Shown: positions 6,118-14,987 of the stretch, piece after piece
How positions within the stretch are numbered: the first letter of the stretch is position 1
Layout of the letters: each line of letters begins with the position of its first letter
From: Vreelandella subterranea
Lineage (GTDB): Bacteria > Pseudomonadota > Gammaproteobacteria > Pseudomonadales > Halomonadaceae
Length of the DNA: 64,000 nt
Direction: 5' to 3'
Assembly: GCF_900111305.1 (NCBI RefSeq)
Contig: NZ_FOGS01000013.1
Location: forward strand, 1 to 64,000
The notes under the pieces: generated by a model
The model's database searches: none
What the model was told of the DNA's origin: nothing
Seen by the model: the letters and a program-made list of their open reading frames with translations, nothing else
Program-made: the position numbers and the translations under genes

Positions 6118-7128
6118 ATGAGAAGCAGACAAATTCGCAAGGCATTCATGCAACTGGGAACTTTAGTGGTTACCAGCACATTACTGGTTAGTACGGCCAG
6201 TGCTAATGTTCAACTGAAGATGGCAGGCATCGTCCCCGAAGGCCATCCTGCCACTGAGGCCATGAACGAGTTCGCTGTCCGCGCCGCTGAGCAATCAGGT
6301 GGGGAGATCAACATCAGGGTGTTTCCAGCAAATCAATTAGGTGATTACACTCAAATCTATGAAGAACTGCGTCGGAACACAATCGAGTTCGCTCTGATTC
6401 CCGTACCCAGTCAGTTCGACTCCCGCCTAGAACTCCCGTCGCTGAATTACGCTGTGTCATCTTGGGAGCAAGCCGAGAGCATGATGGGCCGTGATGGCTT
6501 CATCTCTAAGGAGATGGAGATTCTTCACGCTAATCTAAACGTCAAACAACTCGGGGGACTTTATGCGAATGGGTTTGGGGGCATAGGGCTAACCGAGCTT
6601 CCCAACGATATTCACGATCCGGCTTCCGAAAAGGAAGTCTTGTTGCGTGTGCCACCTATGGATGTTTTTAAGGTAGCCATGGATGACTTGGGTTTCCAGA
6701 CCGTCACCGTACCTTATGCTGAGCTATACAGTGCTCTACAAACTGGCGTGGCCGAGGGTTGGATTGGTGGTCAAGCTGAAATCAACTACACCAACTTTCG
6801 AGATGTGATCGATTACTACATTCCGGTCAATCATTTCTTCGAAAGTTACGCCTTCCTGATGAGTGAAAAGACTTGGAATGAGCTCTCCACAGAACATCAG
6901 GACATTATCTCGGGTATTGCCTCTGACCTAGTGGATAAGAGCTTCGAAACGGCACGTAAGAGTGAGGAAGCCTATCTCCAGCGCTTGGACGAGTCCGGTG
7001 TAGAGGTCGTGGAATTTAGCGACAAAGACCGCGAGCGCTGGGCAGAGTATGTCCGTGAAACCAGTTGGCCGAAATTATATGAACGGCTGAGTGAAGAGTT
7101 GGTTAACCGCCTTCGCGAACAATATTAG
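6118..7128 (+). CDS. TRAP transporter substrate-binding protein (DctP family), island
   Basis: Periplasmic receptor of a tripartite ATP-independent transporter. I place the start at ATG 6118 because GGAG (6105-6108) lies just upstream, rather than at 6103. A signal peptide is clear (basic MRSRQIRKAF, hydrophobic LGTLVVTSTLLVSTASA), with mature protein from about NVQLKMAG. IVPEGHPATEAMNEFAVRAA and the later VAEGWIGGQAEINY region follow the DctP fold and its ligand-binding pattern. It is first in an operon with both permease subunits and two FAD oxidoreductases, so the ligand is probably an amino acid or amine derivative; this is inference. Base composition is lower in GC than the core genes. 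Confidence 0.85.
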   Translation: MRSRQIRKAFMQLGTLVVTSTLLVSTASANVQLKMAGIVPEGHPATEAMNEFAVRAAEQSGGEINIRVFPANQLGDYTQIYEELRRNTIEFALIPVPSQFDSRLELPSLNYAVSSWEQAESMMGRDGFISKEMEILHANLNVKQLGGLYANGFGGIGLTELPNDIHDPASEKEVLLRVPPMDVFKVAMDDLGFQTVTVPYAELYSALQTGVAEGWIGGQAEINYTNFRDVIDYYIPVNHFFESYAFLMSEKTWNELSTEHQDIISGIASDLVDKSFETARKSEEAYLQRLDESGVEVVEFSDKDRERWAEYVRETSWPKLYERLSEELVNRLREQY

Positions 7129-7159
7129 TCATCTCGACACACGGGTGCTGGGGGTTCCC

Positions 7160-7762
7160 ATGCCCTCAGCACATGTTTCAAATGACTATAGGTCTACTAG
7201 CATGGATGTTCTTCACAAGATTGATACGCTCATCCTGCGTATCCAGGCCACTATTATGGTGGTGGCCAACCTATTCGTTCTATTTGGCGTCAGTGCAATT
7301 GCTTTTCAACGCTATGTCTTCAGCGGCAGTCTACATGGCCTAGATGAGTTGATCGTTATCGCTGCTTTCTGGATGTACTTTATCGGCGCGGCCTATGCAA
7401 CACGCTATCGCCGTAACATTTCAGCGGACATCATCTCCGTCTACCTACGTGGCCGCCTACTTGGCGACTTGGTACAACTGCTGAGCACGGCCATTTCGCT
7501 GGGCTTGTCCTGCCTATTCACTTATTGGGGGTGGGAGCTTTTCAGTTGGAGCATGGCAGAACAAGGAGCAACTCCGGTTTTCAGCATTCCCAATGTGGTA
7601 TTGCATACATCTATCTTTATCGGCTTCATCTTCATGACGGTCTATTTTGCCGTAGAACTCATCGGAAAGATTGCTGAGTACTGGCAAACCGGGCATATCG
7701 AGCCAGCCATCCTCAAAGAACAAGCACCCTCTTCGTCACGCACCATCGAGGAGGGGCGATAA
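7160..7762 (+). CDS. TRAP transporter small permease (DctQ family), island
   Basis: Four-helix membrane subunit that scaffolds the large TRAP permease. Hydrophobic segments occur at the start (IMVVANLFVLFGVSAIAF), in the middle (LIVIAAFWMYFIGAAYATRY, typical DctQ), and twice later (LLSTAISLGLSCLFTYWGWE; TSIFIGFIFMTVYFAVELIG). The start is uncertain: ATG 7160 has a GGGGG tract upstream, while ATG 7202 begins closer to the conserved domain. The stop is 3 bp before the next gene, indicating translational coupling. Confidence 0.8.
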   Translation: MPSAHVSNDYRSTSMDVLHKIDTLILRIQATIMVVANLFVLFGVSAIAFQRYVFSGSLHGLDELIVIAAFWMYFIGAAYATRYRRNISADIISVYLRGRLLGDLVQLLSTAISLGLSCLFTYWGWELFSWSMAEQGATPVFSIPNVVLHTSIFIGFIFMTVYFAVELIGKIAEYWQTGHIEPAILKEQAPSSSRTIEEGR

Positions 7763-7765
7763 AAC

Positions 7766-9064
7766 ATGAGTACTCTGGCAGCCATACTGATTCTCATCCT
7801 GGCGCTCATCATCGGTATTCCGGTGCCCTTCGCCTTCCTGGCATCCACGGCCTATCTCATCTTTCATTTCGGATACGACCCGAGTTTCTTACTGCCCTAC
7901 GCAGCCAGCCGAATGAACTCCATTGTGATCCTGGCAATCCCTCTGTTTATTGTGGCTGGCGGCTTGATTAATCGCGGTAACATCGGCAACCACCTAGTAG
8001 ATCTTGTGGAACTGCTTGTCGGGCGCGTACGCGGTGGTCTCGGTTCCGTGATGGTCGTAGCGTGCGCTGTCTTCGGTTCGATTACTGGCAGTGCGGCGGC
8101 CACGCTCACCGCTATCGGTACGATACTTTTCCCTCGCTTGAATGAGGCTGGCTATCCACGTGGACACTCAGCGGCACTCATGGCCAGTTCCTCAGTATTG
8201 GGTATGCTGATTCCTCCTAGCTCGATGATGATCATGTATGCCTGGATTGGCCGTCAGTCAGTGCTTGCGGCATTCCTGGCCTGTTTAACGCCTGGAGTGA
8301 TTCTGACTGCGTTACTGTGTTGCGTAAACGTGTGGCTGATGCGCAACCAAAAGGGCCTGGTTGGCCACACTGCCTATGAATCTCCCCGGGCGTATGTGCG
8401 TGAATTCAGTCGTCGTACTAGACGTGCCACGCCTGCACTGTTCATGCCGTTTCTTATTCTAGGCGGCATCTACGGAGGGTTCGTCACTCCTACGGAAGCT
8501 GCTGGGCTAGCTGCACTCTATGCCATTCCTGTCGGTTTCTGGGTGTATCGTGGTCTCACCATCCGAGGGTTCATCGAGACAGTGCTGGATTCGGCCGTCA
8601 TGACCGGCGTCATCATGGTGATGTTATTTGCCGTACTGATGCTCAGCCGACTTTATGTGATGGAAGGGGTGCCGACCCTGATCATGGATACTTTGACCCA
8701 GATCTCCAGCAATCCGTTGGTACTGATCCTGATGATAAACCTGTTCATGATCATCATCGGCATGCTGATGGACGACCTGAGTTCGGTGATGCTTTGCACC
8801 CCTTTGCTATTGCCACTGGTCATCCAGTTGGATATCGACCCCATCCAGTTTGCAGCCATCCTCGGCGTCAACTTAGGCATGGGGAATATCACGCCCCCGA
8901 CAGCACCACTTCTGTATCTTGCCGGACAATTGAACCAGGTATCCATTACGGAAACCATGCGGCCAACACTATGCATGTTGCTGTTCGCATGGCTACCCAC
9001 ACTGCTGTTAACCACTTATGTCCCCGAGGTATCGCTCTGGCTTCCTCATCTCCTCCTGGGATAG
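7766..9064 (+). CDS. TRAP transporter large permease (DctM family), island
   Basis: The main transport subunit, using the sodium or proton gradient. At 432 residues it has the usual length and the family hallmarks: GGLINRGNIGNHLVDL, VFGSITGSAAATLTAIGTI, GMLIPPSSMMIMYAWI, GGFVTPTEAAGLAALYA and LGMGNITPPTAPLLYLAG. Roughly a dozen membrane helices are evident. It is coupled to the DctQ gene upstream and followed 21 bp later by an FAD oxidoreductase, so imported substrate is probably oxidised directly. Confidence 0.9.
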   Translation: MSTLAAILILILALIIGIPVPFAFLASTAYLIFHFGYDPSFLLPYAASRMNSIVILAIPLFIVAGGLINRGNIGNHLVDLVELLVGRVRGGLGSVMVVACAVFGSITGSAAATLTAIGTILFPRLNEAGYPRGHSAALMASSSVLGMLIPPSSMMIMYAWIGRQSVLAAFLACLTPGVILTALLCCVNVWLMRNQKGLVGHTAYESPRAYVREFSRRTRRATPALFMPFLILGGIYGGFVTPTEAAGLAALYAIPVGFWVYRGLTIRGFIETVLDSAVMTGVIMVMLFAVLMLSRLYVMEGVPTLIMDTLTQISSNPLVLILMINLFMIIIGMLMDDLSSVMLCTPLLLPLVIQLDIDPIQFAAILGVNLGMGNITPPTAPLLYLAGQLNQVSITETMRPTLCMLLFAWLPTLLLTTYVPEVSLWLPHLLLG

Positions 9065-9085
9065 CAATCACAAGGGCTGACAACG

Positions 9086-10399
9086 ATGAAGAACACTGCG
9101 CTAGGCAACTCACTGTGGCACGCCACCGCGACCTCTGCTCCGACAACGGCTCCCCTGGAAAGCGACGTCCAGGCCGACGTTTGCGTGATTGGCGGGGGCT
9201 ACACCGGCCTATCCACTGCCCTGCATCTAGCCAAGTCGGGATATAGCGTCACCGTGCTGGAAGCCGAGGAGATCGGTCATGGCGGCTCGGGCCGGAACGC
9301 CGGTCACTGCACACCGACGTTCATCATGATGGAACCCGATGACGTCAAACGAAAGTTCGGTGATCCCTGGGGGGAGCGTATCCTGAGACTCCAGGCTGAT
9401 GCCGCCAACCAAGTCTTCAGCCTGATCAACCGCTATGAAATGGATTGTGAGGGACAACAGAACGGTTATCTTCAGGTAGCCCATAGCCCCGCCATGGAAG
9501 CCACGATACAGGCTCGCTGCAAAAGCTATGCTGCGCTGGGTAAGGATACGACGCTATTGAGCCGGGATGACGTCGCCGAGTTGACGGGCTCCGATAAGTA
9601 TTTTGGCGGCTGGCTACATCCCGAGGGAGGACACTTGAATCCGCTGGGCTATGCACGCGAATTGGCCCGCGCCTCGCTTAGCGAAGGGGCGCGTATCTAC
9701 ACTCGCTCCCGAGTCACCAGAATCGAAGAACAGCCTTCAGGCTGGCGAGTCTCAACCACCTATGGTTCCGTCTCCGCGGGAAAAGTCATTGTTGGTACTG
9801 GTGCTTATACTGACGATTTCTGGCCACATCTCAAAAAGAGTTTTGTGCCTCTGACGGTTGCTTGCTTCGCCAGTGAGCCACTGTCCAAAGACATCAGGCA
9901 ACAAGTGCTGCCGGGAAACCACCACCTGGTGGATACACGTAAAGACCCCTGCCTGTACAAGTACAACAAGGACGGACGGTTAGTGACGTCTGTCTTTGTT
10001 GAGCGGCGGCGAGGGCGTGATGCCGATTATACGAAACGGTTACTCACCGAACGCATGAAATGGCTACACCCCCAAATTGGGGATATGGATTGGTCTTATC
10101 ACTGGTTTGGCGATCTGGATATGCAGCCCGATACCTTTCCTAGGTTGTTCGAGCTGGCACCCGGGATTGTCGCTGCTCTCGGCTACTCAGGTAGGGGGGT
10201 CCCAACAGCTACGGCTATGGGGTCAGTGCTCGCCGACTGGGCTCAGGGCGTCGCTCCTGAGGATCTTCAGGTTCCCTTGCAAGCACTGAAGACAGTCCCA
10301 CAAAGTGGTTGGATTGTCCCCCGGCTATTATTGCCGCTCTATCGTTATCGTGATCGAAAACTAATCCGCCAAGCAGGGCTAACCGCCCCCACATTTTGA
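9086..10399 (+). CDS. FAD-dependent amine/amino-acid oxidoreductase (DAO superfamily), first copy
   Basis: The N-terminal region has the FAD dinucleotide-binding motif CVIGGGYTGLSTALHLAKSG followed by LEAEEIGHGGSGRNAGHC, as in the PuuB/OrdL gamma-glutamylputrescine oxidase group; a C-terminal GYSGRGVPTATAMGSVLADW completes the FAD site. Members oxidise a C-N bond of an amine or amino acid and pass electrons to oxygen or quinone. The protein is 437 residues with no signal peptide. Position directly after a TRAP importer suggests a small amine or amino-acid substrate. The two oxidoreductases of this operon are clearly different in sequence, so they may act in succession; that is inference. Confidence 0.85.
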   Translation: MKNTALGNSLWHATATSAPTTAPLESDVQADVCVIGGGYTGLSTALHLAKSGYSVTVLEAEEIGHGGSGRNAGHCTPTFIMMEPDDVKRKFGDPWGERILRLQADAANQVFSLINRYEMDCEGQQNGYLQVAHSPAMEATIQARCKSYAALGKDTTLLSRDDVAELTGSDKYFGGWLHPEGGHLNPLGYARELARASLSEGARIYTRSRVTRIEEQPSGWRVSTTYGSVSAGKVIVGTGAYTDDFWPHLKKSFVPLTVACFASEPLSKDIRQQVLPGNHHLVDTRKDPCLYKYNKDGRLVTSVFVERRRGRDADYTKRLLTERMKWLHPQIGDMDWSYHWFGDLDMQPDTFPRLFELAPGIVAALGYSGRGVPTATAMGSVLADWAQGVAPEDLQVPLQALKTVPQSGWIVPRLLLPLYRYRDRKLIRQAGLTAPTF

Positions 10400-10414
10400 A
10401 TATTAGGTCTCAAC

Positions 10415-10939
10415 ATGCCAGAGCACGCTGATAAAGAGAATACGACTGCCACCTCCGTACCCAGTGATGATGGAGAACTCACTTCGCCTGATTTTGGTTT
10501 TTTGGCTGACTTAATCAGCTTTCACTTTCGTCTACTGAGTATTGAGCTTAACCGATCCTATGATCGTTCTTTTGTAGATACTCCATTGTCAGGAGGAACC
10601 GGCAAGTTATCTACTTTGATCGTGGTAGCAAACAACCCAGGCGTTAGCCAGACCAATGTCGCTAAAGCCCTTGGGAAAGATCGCTCAGCTATGGTCAAGC
10701 TCGTCGATAACCTGGAGTCTAAAGGACTCATCACTCGGCGAACTGCTCCCCTAGAACGTCGGGCCTATGCCCTATACCCGACAGACAAAGGGCAAGCGCT
10801 GTTGGATGAGGCCAGTGATATTGCGCGTCAGTATGACCAGGATTTCTTTGCGGTATTGACGGATAGTGAGCGCGACGAGCTTGTACACATCCTTAAGAAA
10901 CTACGCCGGCATCACGAGCCTGGTACAGCGGGTTTGTAG
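10415..10939 (+). CDS. MarR-family transcriptional regulator
   Basis: A 174-residue protein with a winged helix-turn-helix at about 60-135: GVSQTNVAKALGKDRSAMVK is the recognition helix region, and RRTAPLERRAYALYPTDKGQ the wing. The acidic N-terminal 30 residues are not conserved in the family. It lies inside the operon between two oxidoreductase genes, 15 bp after the first and 46 bp before the second, and probably represses the operon until its substrate is present. The inverted repeats at the operon promoter (5971-5985 and just beyond) are candidate sites. Confidence 0.85.
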   Translation: MPEHADKENTTATSVPSDDGELTSPDFGFLADLISFHFRLLSIELNRSYDRSFVDTPLSGGTGKLSTLIVVANNPGVSQTNVAKALGKDRSAMVKLVDNLESKGLITRRTAPLERRAYALYPTDKGQALLDEASDIARQYDQDFFAVLTDSERDELVHILKKLRRHHEPGTAGL

Positions 10940-10985
10940 CGCCTGCTCAAGTTATCCCAGATACATTTCACCATAAGGATCTGTT

Positions 10986-12281
10986 GTGTTCGAAAGAAAA
11001 CATGTCGATACAGTCGTCATAGGCGGTGGCATCATTGGTTGTGCCACCGCATGGTATCTACACAAACGTGGATTCTCAGTTACGGTCATTGAGAAGGGGC
11101 GAGTGGCTGGAGAGCAATCCAGTCGAAACTGGGGGTTTGTTCGCCAACAGGGTCGCGACCTCCGAGAGCTGCCTCTGATAATGAAGAGTCTGGAGAATTG
11201 GCGTGGCATTGACGAGGCACTCGGTGAACCCACCGGTTTTGTCACCTGCGGTAACTTGGCTGTCGCCCCCAATGAAAAGAAGTTGGCCGCGATGCGGGGG
11301 TGGGCCCGTGATGTTGCTGATTTTGGCCTGGAAAGTCGAGTGGTCACTGGTGCTGAGCTTGAGGCGCTATCTCCAGCAATGGCCCGTTCATACTCTGCGG
11401 CGTTATACACTCCTTCCGATGGTCGTGCTGAACCCAGCTTGGCTACACAGGGAATTGCCACGGCGCTAAAAAAAGTCGGCCAGGAGGTCGTCGAACAGTG
11501 CATGGTGGAAGACCTTCTATTGGAAAGTGGCAAGGTCGCCGGCGTTGTCACGGAAATGGGAGAAATCCGTTGCAGCAAAGTCGTCATGGCCGGTGGTGCC
11601 TGGTCAGGCCAGTTCCTACGCAAATTGGGCCTTTCCTTGCCCCAAAGTGATCTGCGCGTCACCGTAGGTCGGACAGAAGCATTTGCACACGGAATTGAAA
11701 CTCCCACATGGCTTCCAGCCGTGGCTCTTCGTCCCCGTCAAGACGGCGGCCTTAGCTTTGCCTCCGGTTCCATCATGGACCATGATCTGAATATAGATAG
11801 TTTTCGATATCTAGGCCGTTTCCTTCCTAATTTCTTGATGAATTCCTCGAGCCTTAAACTGAACCTCAATAACCGGTTTATGGAACAGCGTCGGCATGCG
11901 CGAATCTATCGCACGGCTCAAAGGGATAGCTATCAAGCAATTCGCACGTTGGATCCCACTCCTAATCACTCGCTTATCGAGCAGACTCGAAACGCCATGG
12001 TAAAGGCCTTTGACTTCCCGGAGAACTTGGCCCTTGAAGAAACCTGGGCCGGACGGATTGACGTCATGCCCGATGCCATTCCGGTCATTGATCAAGTGCC
12101 TCAAGCGAAAGGACTGATCCTTGCCACTGGCATGAGCGGGCATGGTTTTGGTATCGGCTTGGGAGTTGGCGACGTCGTAGCTGAACTTGTAGATAGAGGG
12201 ACAACCGAATTGGATCTTCGCCCATTTTCCCTCTCTCGATTCTCTGAACGCTACTTCGTTACACCCAAAAACCTGCTCTAA
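10986..12281 (+). CDS. FAD-dependent oxidoreductase (DAO superfamily), second copy
   Basis: A 431-residue D-amino-acid-dehydrogenase-like flavoprotein. The start is GTG at 10986 with AAGGAT upstream. The FAD motif is VVIGGGIIGCATAWYLHKRG, followed by EQSSRNWGFVRQQGRD (a conserved FAD-attachment stretch) and a C-terminal ATGMSGHGFGIGLGVGDVVA. The related family includes D-amino-acid, sarcosine and opine-type oxidases, so a secondary amine or D-amino acid is a reasonable substrate guess. It is the last gene of the island and ends 1 bp before the converging UbiH-family gene, with no room for a terminator between them. Confidence 0.85.
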   Translation: MFERKHVDTVVIGGGIIGCATAWYLHKRGFSVTVIEKGRVAGEQSSRNWGFVRQQGRDLRELPLIMKSLENWRGIDEALGEPTGFVTCGNLAVAPNEKKLAAMRGWARDVADFGLESRVVTGAELEALSPAMARSYSAALYTPSDGRAEPSLATQGIATALKKVGQEVVEQCMVEDLLLESGKVAGVVTEMGEIRCSKVVMAGGAWSGQFLRKLGLSLPQSDLRVTVGRTEAFAHGIETPTWLPAVALRPRQDGGLSFASGSIMDHDLNIDSFRYLGRFLPNFLMNSSSLKLNLNNRFMEQRRHARIYRTAQRDSYQAIRTLDPTPNHSLIEQTRNAMVKAFDFPENLALEETWAGRIDVMPDAIPVIDQVPQAKGLILATGMSGHGFGIGLGVGDVVAELVDRGTTELDLRPFSLSRFSERYFVTPKNLL

Positions 12282-12282
12282 A

Positions 12283-13476
12283 TCAGCGCCGTTTAAACGG
12301 ATTCAGCCCGTTGGCCTGCTGCATCATCATGCGTTTGGCGAAGGGGATGCGCTCGGCGATATGCAGGCTGAGATCACCCAGTTGGCGCAGCGGCTTGGCG
12401 CCGGTAAACAGATGGTGGAAGCTGTCGGTGGCGGCAATCATCGCCTGGTTAGCCGCCCGGCGCTGGCACTCGAAGCGCAGTAGGTTGAGGTAGTCGCCGG
12501 GGTCGCGACCTTGAATGATAATCTCAGCGAGGGTGTCGGCGTCGTGCAGGCCGATGTTCAGTCCCTGGCCTGCCAGCGGGTGCACCACGTGGGCGGCGTC
12601 GCCGATCAGCGCCAGGCGTTTGCCGATGTAGCGTTTGGCGTGCTGGCGTTTGATAGGGAAGCTGGCGCGCGCCACGATACGGGTGAGCTTGCCCAGCCGC
12701 TCGGGGAAGGCGTCTTCGATGGCTGTCTTGAGCGCGTCATCGTCCAGTTGTTCCCGAGCTTTGGTGGCCTCGTCGCTGTCGTACCACACAAGTGATGCAC
12801 GCTGGCCGGGCAGCGGCAGCATAGCCATGGGGCCGGTGGGCGTGAAGACCTGCCAACTGACGTCTTGCTGAGGCAGCTCGGTTTCCACGTTAATGATCAT
12901 CGCCCGCTGGTGGTAGTCGTAATGGGTGACGCCAATGCTGGCTAATTCGCGCAGGGTGGAACGCGCACCGTCGGCCCCGACGATCAGCGCGGCGGTTAGC
13001 GTCTTGCCGTTATCCAGCTCGAGCAGGCGCGCATCGCCCGTGGTCAGGGTGCTGATCGGCGCGCACTGGGTATAGCAGGTCACGCCGGGGAGGTCGGCCA
13101 GCCGTTGCCAGAGGGCGTACTGGAGCGTGCGGTTTTCGACAAAGATGCCGAAGTCTTCCATACCGCTGTCAGCCGCAGAGAAAAGCGAGTGGCCGGTGCC
13201 ATCCTGGTTGGCCACGTCGATGTGCCGGAAGGGGCAGCAGCGTTCCTCGGGCAGGTGGGCACCGCTGGCATTGATAAACTTAAGCGAGCGCGCATTCAGC
13301 GATGAGATACGCAGGTCGTAGTCGCCCTCGGGCGCTGCGGGGGCATCGCCTTGTTCGATCAGCCCGACCGATTGGCCCGAATTGCCCAGCCGGGCTGCCA
13401 GTGCGGCGCCGACCATGCCGCCGCCGACGATAATCACATCATGATCCTGCATCGTCCGTTGATCAGATCCTTGCAT
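12283..13476 (-). CDS. UbiH/UbiF/VisC-family FAD-dependent hydroxylase
   Basis: Flavin monooxygenase of ubiquinone biosynthesis, hydroxylating the polyprenylated ring. The start is ATG at 13476, preceded by GAGGAG; the longer frame to 13506 lacks this. The FAD motif VIIVGGGMVGAALAARLG begins near residue 10, and GDAAHVVHPLAGQGLNIGLHDA is the UbiH-family signature. Length (397 aa) is normal. Sequence is closest in feel to UbiF/UbiM-type enzymes, but which ring position it modifies cannot be decided. The last codons belong to a 28-bp repeat shared with 5812-5839, so the present C-terminus (NPFKRR) may have been supplied by the incoming island. Confidence 0.85.
   Translation of the reverse strand: MQGSDQRTMQDHDVIIVGGGMVGAALAARLGNSGQSVGLIEQGDAPAAPEGDYDLRISSLNARSLKFINASGAHLPEERCCPFRHIDVANQDGTGHSLFSAADSGMEDFGIFVENRTLQYALWQRLADLPGVTCYTQCAPISTLTTGDARLLELDNGKTLTAALIVGADGARSTLRELASIGVTHYDYHQRAMIINVETELPQQDVSWQVFTPTGPMAMLPLPGQRASLVWYDSDEATKAREQLDDDALKTAIEDAFPERLGKLTRIVARASFPIKRQHAKRYIGKRLALIGDAAHVVHPLAGQGLNIGLHDADTLAEIIIQGRDPGDYLNLLRFECQRRAANQAMIAATDSFHHLFTGAKPLRQLGDLSLHIAERIPFAKRMMMQQANGLNPFKRR
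12296..12329 (-). repeat. Right copy of the island direct repeat, within the UbiH-family gene
   Basis: Bases 12296-12323 match 5812-5839 exactly (28 of 28), with one mismatch and five more matching bases to 12329. Here the repeat is part of the living gene, encoding the QQANGLNP end. It corresponds to the junction expected when an element inserts into a gene 3' end and rebuilds it. Confidence 0.8.
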
Positions 13477-13590
13477 AAGTGGCTCCTCGGATAAAATGCC
13501 TGGCACAGAGTAGGCGTTGCCGTTGTCATACAGTATCGTCTAGCGAGAGCAGAATTGCCTAGGGGTGAACATTTGACGCAGGCAGTGGAT

Positions 13591-14430
13591 ATGACCAACA
13601 GCGTGGCCCAGGCAGGTGAAGAGCTGGCCGGCTTTATCGTGCGTTACCCAAAACTTTGGATTCTGACCGGCGCGGGCGTGAGCACCGACAGCGGGATTCC
13701 TGACTATCGCGATGCCGATGGCCAGTGGAAGCGTTCACCGCCGGTTCAGCACGGCGATTTCATGGCCTCTCATGCGGTGCGCCAGCGCTACTGGGCGCGG
13801 GCGCTGGTCGGCTTCAAGGCGCTGAGCGGGGCCCAGGTGAGCGGTGCGCACAAGGCGCTGGCCGCGTTGGAAGCCATGGGCTATGTGGAGCTGTTGGTCA
13901 CCCAGAACGTGGACCGCCTGCATCAGCGGGCGGGGTCCAAAAAGGTCATCGACCTGCACGGTCGGGCCGATACCGTCAGTTGCATGACCTGCGGCTACCA
14001 TATGATGCGTCACGCCATGCACAGTGAGATGGCCCACCTCAACCCGCGTTTTGCCGCCCTGGATGCCGGTCATGCACCGGACGGCGACGCGGACCTGGAA
14101 ACCGATTTTTCAGACTTTACAGTGTTCGACTGCCCGCGCTGCGGCGGCATCCTCAAGCCGGACGTGGTGTATTACGGTGATGTGGTTCCCCCAGCAAGAC
14201 GGCTCGCCGCCCAGGCTGGCTTGCAGAACGCCCAGGCGGTGCTGGCCGTTGGGACGTCACTGATGGTCTATTCCGGCTACCGCTTCTGCCGCGAGGCACA
14301 CGGAATGGGCCTGCCCGTTGTCTCGCTGTCGCTAGGCGTGACCCGCGCCGATGCCATGCTCTCCCACCAGTGGCGCGCGCCGTTAACACCGGTGCTGGAG
14401 GAGGCAGTCCGTTGCCTTGAGGCGCGTTAG
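13591..14430 (+). CDS. NAD-dependent protein deacylase, Sir2 family
   Basis: Sirtuins remove acyl groups from lysine using NAD. The motifs are complete: ILTGAGVSTDSGIPDYRDA (NAD binding), VTQNVDRLHQRAG with the catalytic His in DLHGRADTVSC, two zinc-binding pairs CMTC and CPRC, and KPDVVYYGDVVP plus AVGTSLMVYSG. I use ATG at 13591; TTG at 13573 with AGGGGTG upstream is an alternative. The gene diverges from the UbiH-family gene. An insert of about 30 residues between the Cys pairs (acidic PDGDADLETDFSDF) is longer than in compact bacterial sirtuins. Protein targets are unknown. Confidence 0.85.
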   Translation: MTNSVAQAGEELAGFIVRYPKLWILTGAGVSTDSGIPDYRDADGQWKRSPPVQHGDFMASHAVRQRYWARALVGFKALSGAQVSGAHKALAALEAMGYVELLVTQNVDRLHQRAGSKKVIDLHGRADTVSCMTCGYHMMRHAMHSEMAHLNPRFAALDAGHAPDGDADLETDFSDFTVFDCPRCGGILKPDVVYYGDVVPPARRLAAQAGLQNAQAVLAVGTSLMVYSGYRFCREAHGMGLPVVSLSLGVTRADAMLSHQWRAPLTPVLEEAVRCLEAR

Positions 14431-14477
14431 CGGGCCTTGGGTGCCGAACGTATCGCTTTCTATGGAGAAAAGTGTCT

Positions 14478-14987
14478 TCACGCGCCTCTTTGCCTGACCC
14501 CGTAGCTCGCCCGCTCGATCTGCTGTTTGGCATTGTCCCAAGGTAGTCGGCGTTTGCGAGCTTTCATTAAGTCAAGGGACGCTAACCCCTTCTCATGAGT
14601 TAAGAGCCCAAACTCAATCAGCTCAGCGAGCACCCATAGTGTGCCTCTTATATCGACACCCTCATGGCCAGCAAGGGCGCGGAGGTTACTATCTCCGGTG
14701 AGTAACGGGCAGGCTTCTTGCTTGGCTAAAGACAATGCTAGCCTGTCGTAAAAGCCTGGTTCATCGCCATGTGCTTCACCCAAGGCGAGTGCATAATCAA
14801 CGTACTGGGACTCAACAACGAGTGTTTTTAATCCCATATTGAGTAGGTCTGGGCTGCCGTCCTTGATTTCCTCTTCATACAGCACGTCAGGCATAGCGAA
14901 GTCGTAAGGAAGCTGAAAGAGAGCTTCCAATATGTCCCCGGCTTCCAGATCAATGATGACGTTGGCGTCACTGATGAGTAACAGCAT
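14478..14987 (-). CDS. PIN-domain protein, probable toxin of an XRE-ImmA/PIN pair
   Basis: A 169-residue protein beginning LLLISDANVIIDLEAGDI, with the first metal-binding Asp of a PIN nuclease, further acidic residues in the middle (YEEEIKDG, DEPGFYDRLALSLAK) and a late LLTGDSNLRALA, matching the DUF3368-like PIN group. PIN domains cleave RNA. The gene overlaps the preceding XRE-ImmA gene by 20 bp, so both are translated from one message. In TA surveys COG2856 metalloprotease-XRE proteins occur next to such partners, supporting a toxin-antitoxin reading. Confidence 0.75.
   Translation of the reverse strand: MLLLISDANVIIDLEAGDILEALFQLPYDFAMPDVLYEEEIKDGSPDLLNMGLKTLVVESQYVDYALALGEAHGDEPGFYDRLALSLAKQEACPLLTGDSNLRALAGHEGVDIRGTLWVLAELIEFGLLTHEKGLASLDLMKARKRRLPWDNAKQQIERASYGVRQRGA

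Noticed and set aside
5988-6191. Short frame overlapping the TRAP receptor start
   Set aside because: It covers the promoter leader and overlaps the receptor out of frame without a ribosome site.
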